From positions 2,046,001 to 2,110,000 of the forward strand of contig NZ_CP134500.1 in NCBI RefSeq assembly GCF_031760065.1: 64,000 nt of DNA, in the 5' to 3' direction. The notes under the pieces are model-generated. The model saw nothing but the letters and a program-made list of their open reading frames with translations, did no database searches and was not told the origin of the DNA. The stretch comes from Streptomyces durocortorensis. Its GTDB lineage: Bacteria; Actinomycetota; Actinomycetes; Streptomycetales; Streptomycetaceae. Positions 8,091-16,754 of the stretch are shown piece by piece. Numbering within the stretch: the stretch's first letter is position 1; the number at the start of each line of letters is the position of its first letter. The position numbers and the translations under genes were made by a program.

Positions 8091-8582
8091 TCAGTAGGGG
8101 TGCACGCCCACGGGGGCGGCGGGCGGCGGCCCGTAGCCCTCGGCGATGCGCAGGTGGTAGGTCTCGCGGTCGATGACTTCCAGGCCGACGATCTCCCAGG
8201 GCGGGAGCTGGGCGCTGGAGCGGTGCTCCCCCCACAGCCGCAGGGCGACCGCGGCCGCGTCGTGCAGATCGCGGGCCTCTTCCCAGTAGCGGATCTCCGC
8301 GTGGTCGTTGGCATAGCGGCTGGTCAGCAGGAAGGGATGGTCGTGCGCGAGCTGTTCCAGGCCGCGTCTGACCTCTCCCAGCGGAGTCTCGGTGCCCGAG
8401 ACGCTGAGGGTGATGTGCCAGAGCTTCGACTGCGGGAACTCCTCCTTCGCCGTCGTGACCGGCTCCTGCGCGGCGGTGTCGGCCGGGAGTGGATTCCGGT
8501 CGAGATCCGCCCCCGGTCCGACACTCGTCAGGGCGCGGCTGGCCGTGCCTCGGGGCGGCGCCCCCGGGCGCGCTCGTCTCAC
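8091..8582 (-). CDS. Conserved hypothetical protein between proB and proA
   Basis: 163 residues from a GTG at 8582, chosen because AGGAGG lies six bases upstream, a strong ribosome site. The first 40 residues are Arg/Pro/Ala-rich and poorly ordered; conserved-looking sequence begins at EEFPQSKLWHITLSVSGTET. The remainder has alternating strands and helices typical of a small alpha/beta fold (HITLSVSG, FLLTSRYANDHAEIRYW, WEIVGLEVIDRETYHLRI) and no catalytic motif that I recognise. It lies in the proB-proA transcription unit, and streptomycetes keep a gene at this place, so a link to proline or glutamate metabolism is possible but unproved. Confidence 0.75.
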   Translation of the reverse strand: MRRARPGAPPRGTASRALTSVGPGADLDRNPLPADTAAQEPVTTAKEEFPQSKLWHITLSVSGTETPLGEVRRGLEQLAHDHPFLLTSRYANDHAEIRYWEEARDLHDAAAVALRLWGEHRSSAQLPPWEIVGLEVIDRETYHLRIAEGYGPPPAAPVGVHPY

Positions 8583-8710
8583 CGGCGGCCTCCTGTGATG
8601 TGTTGCTGTGCGATACCCCTGTTTCCCCACTACAAAGTGGACCAGTCCACAGCCGCGAGTGGGGCCGTTTTGGTAAAGGTCACTGCTGGAGGGCGGGACT
8701 TTCAGCCGTT

Positions 8711-9880
8711 TCAGGGGGTGAGGCGAGGCGTGAGAATGACCAGATCGTCCCTGTGTACGATCTCGCGCTCGTAGGCGGGCCCCAGCTCACGGGCCAGATC
8801 CCGGGTGGAGCGGCCGAGCAGCTGGGGGATCTCCTTCGCGTCGAAGTTGACGAGCCCGCGGGCGACGGGGGCGCCGCGCAGATCGCGCAGTTCCACCGGG
8901 TCGCCGGCGCTGAACTCGCCCTCGACGGCGGAGATCCCGGCGGGCAGCAGCGAGGTGCGCCGCTCCACCACGGCCCGTACGGCGCCGTCGTCGAGGGTGA
9001 GCGAGCCCTGCGGGGTGGAGGCGTGGGCCAGCCACAGGAGGCGGCCGGCGGAGCGGCGGCCGGTGCGGTGGAAGTACGTGCCGGTGTCACGGCCCGCGAG
9101 CGCGTCGGCGGCCCGGCTGGCGGAGGTGAGGACGACGGGGACTCCGGCGGCGGTGGCGATACGGGCGGCCTCGACCTTGGTGACCATGCCACCGGTGCCG
9201 ACGCCCGCCTTTCCGGCGCTGCCGATGGTGACGCCGGTCAGGTCGTCGGGGCCGGTGACCTCGGCGATGCGGGAGGCGCCGGGGGTGCCGGGCGGGCCGT
9301 CGTAGAGGCCGTCGACATCGGAGAGCAGGACGAGGAGGTCGGCGTGGACGAGATGGGCGACGAGGGCGGCGAGCCGGTCGTTGTCGCCGAAGCGGATCTC
9401 GTCCGTGGCGACGGTGTCGTTCTCGTTGACGACGGGGACGGCGCCCATATCCAGGAGCTTGTCCAGGGTGCTGTAGGCGTTGCGGTAGTGGCCGCGGCGG
9501 CTGGTGTCGTCGGCGGTCAGGAGCACCTGGCCGACGCGGACGCCGTAGCGGGCGAACGAGGCGGTGTAGCGGGCCACCAGGAGGCCCTGGCCGACGCTGG
9601 CGGCGGCCTGCTGGCGGGCCAGGTCCTTGGGCCTGCGGACCAGGCCGAGCGGGGCGAGCCCGGCGGCGATGGCCCCGCTGGAGACGAGGACGACTTCGCG
9701 TTCGCCGCCGTCCCTGACCTTGGCCAGGACGTCGACGAGGGCGTCGACCCGGTCGGCGTCGAGGCCGCCGGAGGCCGTGGTGAGCGAGGAGGAGCCGACC
9801 TTGACGACGATCCGGCGGGCGCCGGTCACTCCGGTGCGGCGCTCCGAGGGCCCGCGCTCCGACGGCCTGTGCTCTGACAC
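8711..9880 (-). CDS. proB: Glutamate 5-kinase with PUA domain
   Basis: 389 residues from a GTG at 9880 with GAGGA six bases upstream; a second possible start lies at GVTGARRIVVKVG. ProB phosphorylates glutamate to gamma-glutamyl phosphate, the committed and usually proline-inhibited step. The amino-acid kinase core is clear: RIVVKVGSSSLT near residue 22, VLVSSGAIAAGLA, VVNENDTVATDE and GTGGMVTKVEAARIA. A C-terminal PUA domain (about residues 300-375) follows, as in long ProB forms. Transcription continues through the 163-residue gene to proA. Confidence 0.96.
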   Translation of the reverse strand: MSEHRPSERGPSERRTGVTGARRIVVKVGSSSLTTASGGLDADRVDALVDVLAKVRDGGEREVVLVSSGAIAAGLAPLGLVRRPKDLARQQAAASVGQGLLVARYTASFARYGVRVGQVLLTADDTSRRGHYRNAYSTLDKLLDMGAVPVVNENDTVATDEIRFGDNDRLAALVAHLVHADLLVLLSDVDGLYDGPPGTPGASRIAEVTGPDDLTGVTIGSAGKAGVGTGGMVTKVEAARIATAAGVPVVLTSASRAADALAGRDTGTYFHRTGRRSAGRLLWLAHASTPQGSLTLDDGAVRAVVERRTSLLPAGISAVEGEFSAGDPVELRDLRGAPVARGLVNFDAKEIPQLLGRSTRDLARELGPAYEREIVHRDDLVILTPRLTP

Positions 9881-10048
9881 GTGCTTCCTCGCTCTGCTTC
9901 GCCCCGGTGGTTCGGTGGGGGACGTGGAGCCGCACCACTGCCGTCGCGACCGCCCCCGGCACGTCACAGTACGCGAGCGGCCGCCCCCGCCGCCCGCCCG
10001 TTCCGTCCGGTGGACAGTCCGGGCGAGCAGTTCGGCGTACCGGTGTGC

Positions 10049-12817
10049 TCAGCCCTGCTGCTCGTCCTTGATCGCGAGCATCCGGTCCACGACCCGGGCG
10101 GCGGCGCGGCCGTCGGACGGTTCGCAGAAGTCGACCCGGAACTGGGCGTACTTCTCCTTGTACTCCTCGCTCACCGCGTCGATGTTCCGGATCGCGGCGA
10201 CCAGGTCCTCGGAGGTCTTGATCAGCGGGCCGGGGGCGCGGGAGGTGAAGTCGAAGTAGAAGCCGCGCAGGGTGTCGCGGTAGTGCTCCAGGTCGTACGT
10301 GAAGAAGAGCATCGGCCGGCCGGAGTGGGCGAAGTCGAACAGCACCGAGGAGTAGTCCGTGATCAGCACGTCGGCGATCAGGTAGAGGTCGGCGATGTCC
10401 GGGTAGTACGTGACGTCGTAGACGAAGCCCTGGCCGGCGCCGGGGATGGAGTCGAGGACCTTGTGGTGCTTGCGGTAGAGCAGCACGTGGTCCTCGCCGA
10501 GCTCGCGCTGGGCGGCCTCGACGTCGATCTGGTTGTCCAGCTTGAACCGGCGGCCGCCGTAGCGCTGGTCGTCGCGCCAGGTGGGGGCGTACAGCACGAC
10601 CTTCTTGCCCGCCGGGATGCCGAGCTTCTCGCGTACGGCCGCGGCGCGCTTGACGCGGTCGGGGGCGTGGAAGACGTCGTTGCGCGGGTAGCCCGCCTCC
10701 AGGACCTCGCACTGGAGGCGGAAGGAGTTGGTCATGATCGGGGTGGTGAAGGCGTTCGGCGTGATGAACAGGCTGTACTGGCGCGAGCGCTGCGGGAGGC
10801 TCGCGATGTAGGCCAGGTTCGCCTTGGGGGTGCCGAGGAGGTCGGCGCCGATGCGCTTGAGCGGGGTGCCGTGCCAGGTCTGGACGACGACCTGGCCCTC
10901 GCGGCGGACGAACCACTCGCGGATGCCGCCGTTGGTCACGACGTACCGGCTGCGGGCCAGTGCCTCGTACCACTCCTTGCTGCCCCACTCGACGCCCCGG
11001 ACGCCGGGCGGCAGCACGACCTGCTGGTCGTGGACCATCGCGATGTGCTCGACCTCGGTGCCGCGCCGCTTGAGCTCCTCGTAGACCGCGCGGGGCGAGT
11101 CGGAGAACTGCTTGCCGCCGAAGCTGTTGTAGAGCACGGCCTCGCGCAGCGGCAGCTCGCGCTGCTCGGGGGTGTAGACGTCGCGCATCAGGCGCTGGCG
11201 GTAGGCGCCGCGCAGCTCCGGGTCGAGGACCGGGCCCGACTCCACGAAGATCCGGTCGAAGTCGACCCGCTCGACGGTGTACGTGCGGTGCTCGCCGCGG
11301 TGGACCAGCGGGAGTGTGCCGACGAGGTCGGGGCGGATGGTGACGGGGAGGTCGTGGGTGTGGTCCCACTCGGTGCGCAGGCGCAGCCGGGGCATCCACC
11401 GCCCGGCGCGCAGCGGCACGGTGCCCTCGTAGGTGGGCATGGTGTCCGGGCGCAGGCGCGCGGTGAAGCGGCCCTCGGTGAACTCGACGGGCAGCGGGCG
11501 GTCCTCGTTGCGGCCGGTGTGGCGCAGGACCATCTTCATCTGCTCGGCCGGGCCGGTGTAGGCGCCGGACAGCACCAGTTCGCCGTCGGCGCTCCACTCG
11601 ACGCCGTCGACGACCGGCTGGACCGTGCGGACCTGCGGGGTGAAGTTCCCGGCGCCGTCGGTGAGGATCGCGAACTCGCGTCCGCCGGGCAGCGGGTGAA
11701 CGCCGGTGACGGGTCCGGTGCCGTTGGTGGCGCGGCGGGTGGTGCCGTCGGCGAAGACGATCAGTGCGCGGTACTTGACGGCCTTGCCGGGCTGTACGTC
11801 GTCGACGGGCAGGTCGGCGAAGTCGAGGCGGGCGGTGTGGCGGAGCCAGCCGTCGGGGCCGGTCTCGCCCTGCTGGAGGGGGAGGTCGGTGGCGAAGCCG
11901 CTGGGCTCGTGGTCGATGCGCAGGGCGGTGGGGTACTTGCCCGCGGGGGTGGTGACGCGGGAGCGCAGGGTGACGGTGAGGGTGTCGCCGTCGGCTTCCT
12001 GGGCGATGACCTCGGCGGGGACGACGTCCACGGAGAGCTTGAGCCGGTTGCGGTCGAAGCCGGCGACGAGGCGGACGCCGTCGTCCAGGACGCGGGTGCA
12101 GCTGTGTCCGGCCGCGCCCGCGTTGTTCTTGGTGATGCTGCCCACCGACATGCCGCCGGGGCGCGGGATGCCGATGCCGAGCCGCCAGGTGCCGGGCTGC
12201 CACTGGCCGCGTACGCGGAGCCGGGACGGGTCGATGCCGATCTCGAAGCCGGACCAGTCGTAGTTGTGCAGGGCGCCTTTGGCCTCGGCGGTGGCGAGGG
12301 GTTCCAGGACCGTGCGCATCCGCAGCGGGAGGGTGGAGCGGCTGCCCTGGCGGCGGAGCACGGCGACGCGCAGCGAGCGCTTGCCGGTGGCCGAGGGAAC
12401 GTTGGGGATGTAGGCGTAGCCCTTGACGAGGAGCTTGCCGTCCTCCCAGACGAGGTCGAGGAGCTTGCCGCGCACGGGCAGCTCGCTGCGGTTGAAGTTG
12501 CGCACCGAGGAGGGGAGGGAGGAGCTCTCGACGCCGGGGAGCTCGATGCGGGCGCGCCGCAGGCCACGGACGGAGAAGGCGCCCGGGTTCTCGCGCTCGT
12601 AGTGCAGCAGGTCCACCAGTTCGTCGCCGCGTCCGCTGGCCGCCAGGTGCCACTTGACCCGGGCCATCGGGGAGAACTTGCGGACGAGCTTGGGGGCGGC
12701 CCGGTCCAGGAAGTCCTTGGCCGCGCTGTGGAAGGCGGGGCGCTCCTCGACCGGAGTCTCCGGGAAGTACTTCATGAGCCGGCTGAGCTCGTCGGGGATC
12801 GCTTCGAGGGACGCCAC
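10049..12817 (-). CDS. CDP-alcohol polyol-phosphate transferase, TagF-like
   Basis: 922 residues from a GTG at 12817 (GGAAAGG nine bases upstream). The N-terminal 550 residues contain repeated beta-rich segments of unknown role. The C-terminal 380 residues are the glycerophosphotransferase domain: WHGTPLKRIG, VVLYAPTWRDD, VLLYRKHH and DVLITDYSSVLFDFAHSGRP. Enzymes of this type polymerise glycerol- or ribitol-phosphate from CDP-activated precursors into teichoic acid at the inner membrane face. A GT2 gene lies 184 bp upstream and a CDP-ribitol-type synthase is in the same cluster, so ribitol phosphate is a plausible substrate. In other streptomycetes GT2 and this domain can be joined in one protein (from memory). 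Confidence 0.85.
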   Translation of the reverse strand: MASLEAIPDELSRLMKYFPETPVEERPAFHSAAKDFLDRAAPKLVRKFSPMARVKWHLAASGRGDELVDLLHYERENPGAFSVRGLRRARIELPGVESSSLPSSVRNFNRSELPVRGKLLDLVWEDGKLLVKGYAYIPNVPSATGKRSLRVAVLRRQGSRSTLPLRMRTVLEPLATAEAKGALHNYDWSGFEIGIDPSRLRVRGQWQPGTWRLGIGIPRPGGMSVGSITKNNAGAAGHSCTRVLDDGVRLVAGFDRNRLKLSVDVVPAEVIAQEADGDTLTVTLRSRVTTPAGKYPTALRIDHEPSGFATDLPLQQGETGPDGWLRHTARLDFADLPVDDVQPGKAVKYRALIVFADGTTRRATNGTGPVTGVHPLPGGREFAILTDGAGNFTPQVRTVQPVVDGVEWSADGELVLSGAYTGPAEQMKMVLRHTGRNEDRPLPVEFTEGRFTARLRPDTMPTYEGTVPLRAGRWMPRLRLRTEWDHTHDLPVTIRPDLVGTLPLVHRGEHRTYTVERVDFDRIFVESGPVLDPELRGAYRQRLMRDVYTPEQRELPLREAVLYNSFGGKQFSDSPRAVYEELKRRGTEVEHIAMVHDQQVVLPPGVRGVEWGSKEWYEALARSRYVVTNGGIREWFVRREGQVVVQTWHGTPLKRIGADLLGTPKANLAYIASLPQRSRQYSLFITPNAFTTPIMTNSFRLQCEVLEAGYPRNDVFHAPDRVKRAAAVREKLGIPAGKKVVLYAPTWRDDQRYGGRRFKLDNQIDVEAAQRELGEDHVLLYRKHHKVLDSIPGAGQGFVYDVTYYPDIADLYLIADVLITDYSSVLFDFAHSGRPMLFFTYDLEHYRDTLRGFYFDFTSRAPGPLIKTSEDLVAAIRNIDAVSEEYKEKYAQFRVDFCEPSDGRAAARVVDRMLAIKDEQQG

Positions 12818-12940
12818 GGGTGAGGGCCTTTCCGGGGGGACGTGCAGATGGTGAACCCCAGGAGGACGGGGCGTTAATGAGACCTCTCCAACGGTCTCAC
12901 GGTTGCCCAACAGTATGACGTGACACCGCGCACGGGAACG

Positions 12941-12969
12941 ACCCGCCCCGGTCGCTGTCCGGGGCGGGT
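12941..12969 (-). terminator. Hairpin terminator after GT2
   Basis: Perfect 11-bp GC-rich arms (12941-12951 and 12959-12969) with a 7-nt loop, 32 bp past the GT2 stop at 13002. It separates the GT2 gene from the downstream TagF-like gene. Confidence 0.7.
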
Positions 12970-13001
12970 GTGCGCGGCTGCCGGGCTTCCCGGCCGGGCG
13001 G

Positions 13002-14234
13002 TCAGACCCGGTGGGCCCGGGGGGTACGCAGGGCGCTGAGCACCGTACGGCGGGCCTTGCGGACCAGGCGCCGGGCGAAGGAGGCCCGGGGCTTCGCCCT
13101 CGGCGCCTCGATCCGCCGACCGCCGATCCACTCGGTGACGGTCACCTCGAAGGCCCGGTCGGGGAGCACGGAGCTCTCGCCGAAGTGCGGGTAGGCCAGC
13201 ATGAGGCGGTCGCCCCGGCGGACGACCGCGGGCTCCTTCTTGTCGCGCAGGAAGGCCGCGATGTCCAGGAGCAGGTCGAGACGCCCCTCGGCGAGGCACA
13301 TCAGCCGCAGCCGTTCGTTGACCTTGAGGTTGCGGCCGACCTCCGGGGTCCAGTAGGCCTTCATCAGGGGGGCGGCGAGCGCCGCCTTCCGCTCGCGGAC
13401 CTCGCCCTTCTGCTTCACCAGTCCGGGGCCGAACTGCGGCAGCAGCGTGATGACGAAGGGGCGCACCATCAGGAAGTCGCGCCGGGGCCCCGGGGGGACG
13501 TGCTCGGCGATGAGCCCCATGAGGGCGCGGGCCGAGTCGAAGCGGCGCGTATAGCTGCCCTTCTTGGTCATCTGGTTGCGGTCCTCGCGGCCCACCAGGT
13601 AGTAGCAGGTGTAGTCGGCGACGACGGAGATTCCGTTGCCGCGCAGGTACGCCTCCATGGTGAACAGGGCGTCCTCGCCGGTCTTCAGCTTCTCGTCGAA
13701 GCTCATGCCGAGGCGTACGAGAAGGTCGCGCCGGAAGAGTTTCTGTGCGCTGAGGGTGAATTTGATGTTCGAGGAATACAGGTCGGCGCGTTCGACGGTC
13801 TCTTTCCACATCGACTTCGCGGCACCGCGATTGACGCCGACGATCTTTCCGAGCACCACGTCCGTGCCCGCCCGGTCCCCCATGGCGACCATGCGCTCCA
13901 GGGCTTCCTCGCCGAAATAGTCGTCGGCGTCGAGAAAGAAGACGTACCGGCCGCGGGCGAGACCGAGTCCGCGATTGCGCGGGCCGCTGGGTCCGCCGGA
14001 ATTCTCCTGCCGGACGACCCTCATGGGAACGGCGGTCCGGGCGGCGAACTTCTCCAGATACTCGCCGGTGCCGTCGGTGGAACCGTCGTCGATCGCGACG
14101 ATCTCCATGCGGGCCGGGCCGATGGTCTGCGCCTCGACGGACTCCAGGCAACGGACCAGGTAGGGCATAGCGTCATAAGCTCCGATGATCACACTGACAT
14201 CGGGCTCGTGGTTCTTCCTGGGCATGTCGGCCAT
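13002..14234 (-). CDS. GT2 family glycosyltransferase
   Basis: 410 residues from the ATG at 14234 (AGG about six bases upstream; MPRKNHE six bases later is an alternative). The GT-A fold is clear: PDVSVIIGAYDAMPYLVRCL, VAIDDGSTDGTG, NSGGPSGPRNRGLGLARGRY and the metal-binding FFLDADDY. It transfers a sugar from a nucleotide donor, probably while building or decorating the glycopolymer made by the neighbouring TagF-like proteins. The C-terminus is strongly basic (many Arg), suggesting membrane association. It is clearly paralogous to the GT2 at 28871-30532, sharing GEEALERMVA and surrounding residues. The exact donor is unknown. Confidence 0.88.
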   Translation of the reverse strand: MADMPRKNHEPDVSVIIGAYDAMPYLVRCLESVEAQTIGPARMEIVAIDDGSTDGTGEYLEKFAARTAVPMRVVRQENSGGPSGPRNRGLGLARGRYVFFLDADDYFGEEALERMVAMGDRAGTDVVLGKIVGVNRGAAKSMWKETVERADLYSSNIKFTLSAQKLFRRDLLVRLGMSFDEKLKTGEDALFTMEAYLRGNGISVVADYTCYYLVGREDRNQMTKKGSYTRRFDSARALMGLIAEHVPPGPRRDFLMVRPFVITLLPQFGPGLVKQKGEVRERKAALAAPLMKAYWTPEVGRNLKVNERLRLMCLAEGRLDLLLDIAAFLRDKKEPAVVRRGDRLMLAYPHFGESSVLPDRAFEVTVTEWIGGRRIEAPRAKPRASFARRLVRKARRTVLSALRTPRAHRV

Positions 14235-14308
14235 GTGCACCTGTCGATTGGATCACGAAAGAAGGCAGATTGCCCGACTCTGCACCTTTTGCGCATCGAC
14301 ATGCCGAA

Positions 14309-14348
14309 CGACCCGTACATCCCTCCCGAAGGGGAGACGTACGGGTCG
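14309..14348 (-). terminator. Hairpin terminator after the membrane TagF-like gene
   Basis: Perfect 10-bp outer arms (14309-14318 and 14339-14348) enclosing a further CTCCC/GGGAG pairing. It lies 64 bp past the stop at 14412, before the GT2 promoter region. Confidence 0.7.
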
Positions 14349-14411
14349 CAATCGGGGTTGCCTGGTTTTCGGCCAGTTCGATCAGTTGTACGTCGGCCAG
14401 CCGGATGCCGG

Positions 14412-16619
14412 TCAGCGCACGGACGAGGTGCCCTCGGTGACGGCGGCCTCCGCCCGCACCTCCGCCTCGGCGCCGGGCACGGCCGGAGCGTCCGGGTCCG
14501 CGGCGGCGTCCGCCTCGGCGGCCGCCTGCGGATCCCCGGCGCCGGCGCCGCTGGTCGCGGCCTCCGCGTCCGGGACTGCCACGGCCTGCTCACCGACCCG
14601 CTGGGCGACGCCCTGGTTGCGGGCCTCGGCCTTGGCGGCCAGCGCCCGTACGGCGGCGTTGAACTGCTCCATGGACGTCGGCTCGTCCGGCCCCAGGAGG
14701 TAGGTCTTCAGCTCACGACGGGCCTGGGCCTGCGTGTCCGCCGCCGGGTCGGCCACCGCGGCCAGCAGCTCGTCGAGCTCCTCGGCGCTGTTGGACAGGA
14801 TGACCGCGGCCCGTACGGCGGTGTTCTGCCGCTTGAACTCCTCGGGGCCGAGGGCGGCGGAGTCGGTGACCGCGTACGGCTTGCCGCTCGCGATGAAGTC
14901 GGAGACCACACTGGAAATGTCCGAAACCATGGCGTCGGACTGGTTGAAGCAGTCGTACAGCTTGGGCTGCGGCCCCGTCACCGTACGGTGCTCCCACCAG
15001 CCGAAGGAGCGCCAGTAGGCGTCGTTCCACTCGGCCCGCAGCTGTGCGGTCTCCGCCTCGCGGGCGGGGTCGGCGAGCGAGACCCGCGACTCCTCCGCGT
15101 CGTCGCCGCCGGAGCGGCCGGTGGCCGTCAGCTCCGCGAGCCGTGCCTCGATGCGGACCAGCTCGGCCTTGGCCGCGCCCTGTCCGGCGGCGGCCGATGC
15201 GGCCTCCTTCGCCCAGCGGGGCTCGGCGGCGCGCTCGGCGGCCGCCTTGTCCAGCATCGCCCGGATCCGGGCGTTGACGGCCTTGGCCTTGGCGCTGCGG
15301 ATGCCGGTGAAGGGGTGCGGCTTGTAGATGATCCGGACCGGGTCGGCGGCGTTCAGCAGCCGCCGCACGATGTTCTCGCCCGCCAGCAGCAGCGAGGTGT
15401 TGCCCGGGTTGTCGTCCCAGCCCTCCCAGGTGGGCGCGTACAGCACGGTCGGGATGGGGTTCTTGACGGTGCCCGTCCAGCCCCTGATGGGCTCCAGCTG
15501 CGGACGCCCGACCTCGACGATGTCCTCGTCGCGGACGCCCACGTCGGCCAGCGCGTAGCGGTCCCGCCCGGCCCGGCCCGCGGTCCACACCTCGTCGTAG
15601 ACCTTGGAGTACGGGTTGACGCTGGCGAGCTTGTCGCTGTCGCCGTGGCCGATGAAGACGTGCTTCATGGTCGGAACGCGCAGGCTGTGGATGTTCTTGC
15701 CGACGTTGGCCGGATACAGACAGACCCGGACGGTGGAGAGGTCCAGGTTCATCAGGTGGGTGCCCGCGGGCACGCAGATGACCGGGACGGACGTCTCGGC
15801 CAGCTGCGGAACGAGACCGCGCTCGCGCATGATGATCAGCGGCCGTCCGTCGATCCGGGCCATGGTCTCCAGCCACATGTTGCCCTGGTAGGCCGACTCG
15901 TTGGAGCCGGAGAAGTAGAGCACCACCGTCGGCTGGTACTCGCGCAGCCAGCCGTCGACGGCCTTGAGCACGGCGGAGGCCGGGGGCGCCAGACGGCTGC
16001 GGCGCACATACGGGAGGAGCACCGCGATGGAGAGCAGGGCGAGCAGCAGCGTGAGGGCCGCGCCCGCGTAGCCGATGGCGTCCACGCCGGTCTCGGCGGC
16101 GATCAGGATGCCCGCCACCGCCGGGATGTCCAGGTGCAGCATCTTCTCGGCCGAGCGCCGCAGCAGCACGCCCGGCGGGGCGTCGGGGATGCGGACGGCG
16201 TGCAGGTCCACGTTGCGGGTGACGACCGGCATGGTGCGGCGGAGCCGGATCAGGGTCACCAGAGCGCCGTGCGGTGCCTGGAGGCCGTAGAAGAGCAGGA
16301 AGCAGGCGGCGGCCGTGTAGAACAGCGGCTCCTCCGCGAGGTCCAGCCGGGCCAGCAGCAGGATGAGCATCAGCTGGCGCAGCAGGAAGCGGATCGGCAG
16401 CCCGGCCCGCACCCTGCTGAGCCGGTTGATCAGATAGCTCCCCCGCTGGTGCAGATACCAGTCCGCGGCATACGTGACAGCGGCGGCCGCCGCAAAGAAC
16501 CAGATGTGGGGAACGAGCGCGGCGATCATGACGCAGGGATATCCCAGCCCCATCAACAACGCTGCCGCCAGTTCCGACCTGCTGCCCACACGGGCCAGGC
16601 GAATGGCTGTCGAGATCAC
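14412..16619 (-). CDS. Integral-membrane TagF-like glycero/ribitol-phosphotransferase
   Basis: 735 residues. The N-terminal 215 residues hold about six hydrophobic segments (ALLMGLGYPCVMIAALV, WFFAAAAAVTYA, LLRQLMLILLLARLDL, AACFLLFYGL, and two near 180-215). The C-terminal part is a glycerophosphotransferase domain: VFIGHGDSDK, TVLYAPTWEGWDD, RIIYKPHPFTG and MVSDISSVVSDFIASGKP. An Ala/Glu-rich insertion sits near 420-500, and the last 60 residues are Ala/Glu/Asp-rich. Membrane helices fused to this domain suggest polymer synthesis or transfer at the membrane. It resembles the product of S. coelicolor SCO2592 in context. Transcribed alone: hairpins flank it on both sides. Confidence 0.85.
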   Translation of the reverse strand: MISTAIRLARVGSRSELAAALLMGLGYPCVMIAALVPHIWFFAAAAAVTYAADWYLHQRGSYLINRLSRVRAGLPIRFLLRQLMLILLLARLDLAEEPLFYTAAACFLLFYGLQAPHGALVTLIRLRRTMPVVTRNVDLHAVRIPDAPPGVLLRRSAEKMLHLDIPAVAGILIAAETGVDAIGYAGAALTLLLALLSIAVLLPYVRRSRLAPPASAVLKAVDGWLREYQPTVVLYFSGSNESAYQGNMWLETMARIDGRPLIIMRERGLVPQLAETSVPVICVPAGTHLMNLDLSTVRVCLYPANVGKNIHSLRVPTMKHVFIGHGDSDKLASVNPYSKVYDEVWTAGRAGRDRYALADVGVRDEDIVEVGRPQLEPIRGWTGTVKNPIPTVLYAPTWEGWDDNPGNTSLLLAGENIVRRLLNAADPVRIIYKPHPFTGIRSAKAKAVNARIRAMLDKAAAERAAEPRWAKEAASAAAGQGAAKAELVRIEARLAELTATGRSGGDDAEESRVSLADPAREAETAQLRAEWNDAYWRSFGWWEHRTVTGPQPKLYDCFNQSDAMVSDISSVVSDFIASGKPYAVTDSAALGPEEFKRQNTAVRAAVILSNSAEELDELLAAVADPAADTQAQARRELKTYLLGPDEPTSMEQFNAAVRALAAKAEARNQGVAQRVGEQAVAVPDAEAATSGAGAGDPQAAAEADAAADPDAPAVPGAEAEVRAEAAVTEGTSSVR

Positions 16620-16688
16620 GAAGAACCTGCTCCAGGGGGTGCCGGTTAATTCACCTATTGGGGGAAATGTGAAGGTGCGGCTTCACGC

Positions 16689-16733
16689 ATTCGGGCCCCT
16701 GTGCTCGCTCTAAGCGATAACAGAGGCCCGAAT
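16689..16733 (-). terminator. Long hairpin after the cytidylyltransferase-reductase gene
   Basis: 14-bp arms (16689-16702 and 16720-16733) with one mismatch or wobble; the loop can form an inner 5-bp stem. It is 22 bp past the stop of the gene ending at 16755, consistent with a terminator. The 135-bp gap also carries the promoter for the membrane TagF-like gene. Confidence 0.7.
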
Positions 16734-16754
16734 AAGCACTTTTGTCAAGAATTA

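Noticed and set aside
9881..12823. Open frame of 980 codons on the plus strand antisense to the TagF-like gene
   Set aside because: Shadow of the phosphotransferase gene; no family motif and low-complexity composition.
13011..16649. Open frame of 1,212 codons on the plus strand antisense to GT2 and TagF-like genes
   Set aside because: Composition is that of an antisense shadow; the opposite frames carry clear glycosyltransferase motifs.
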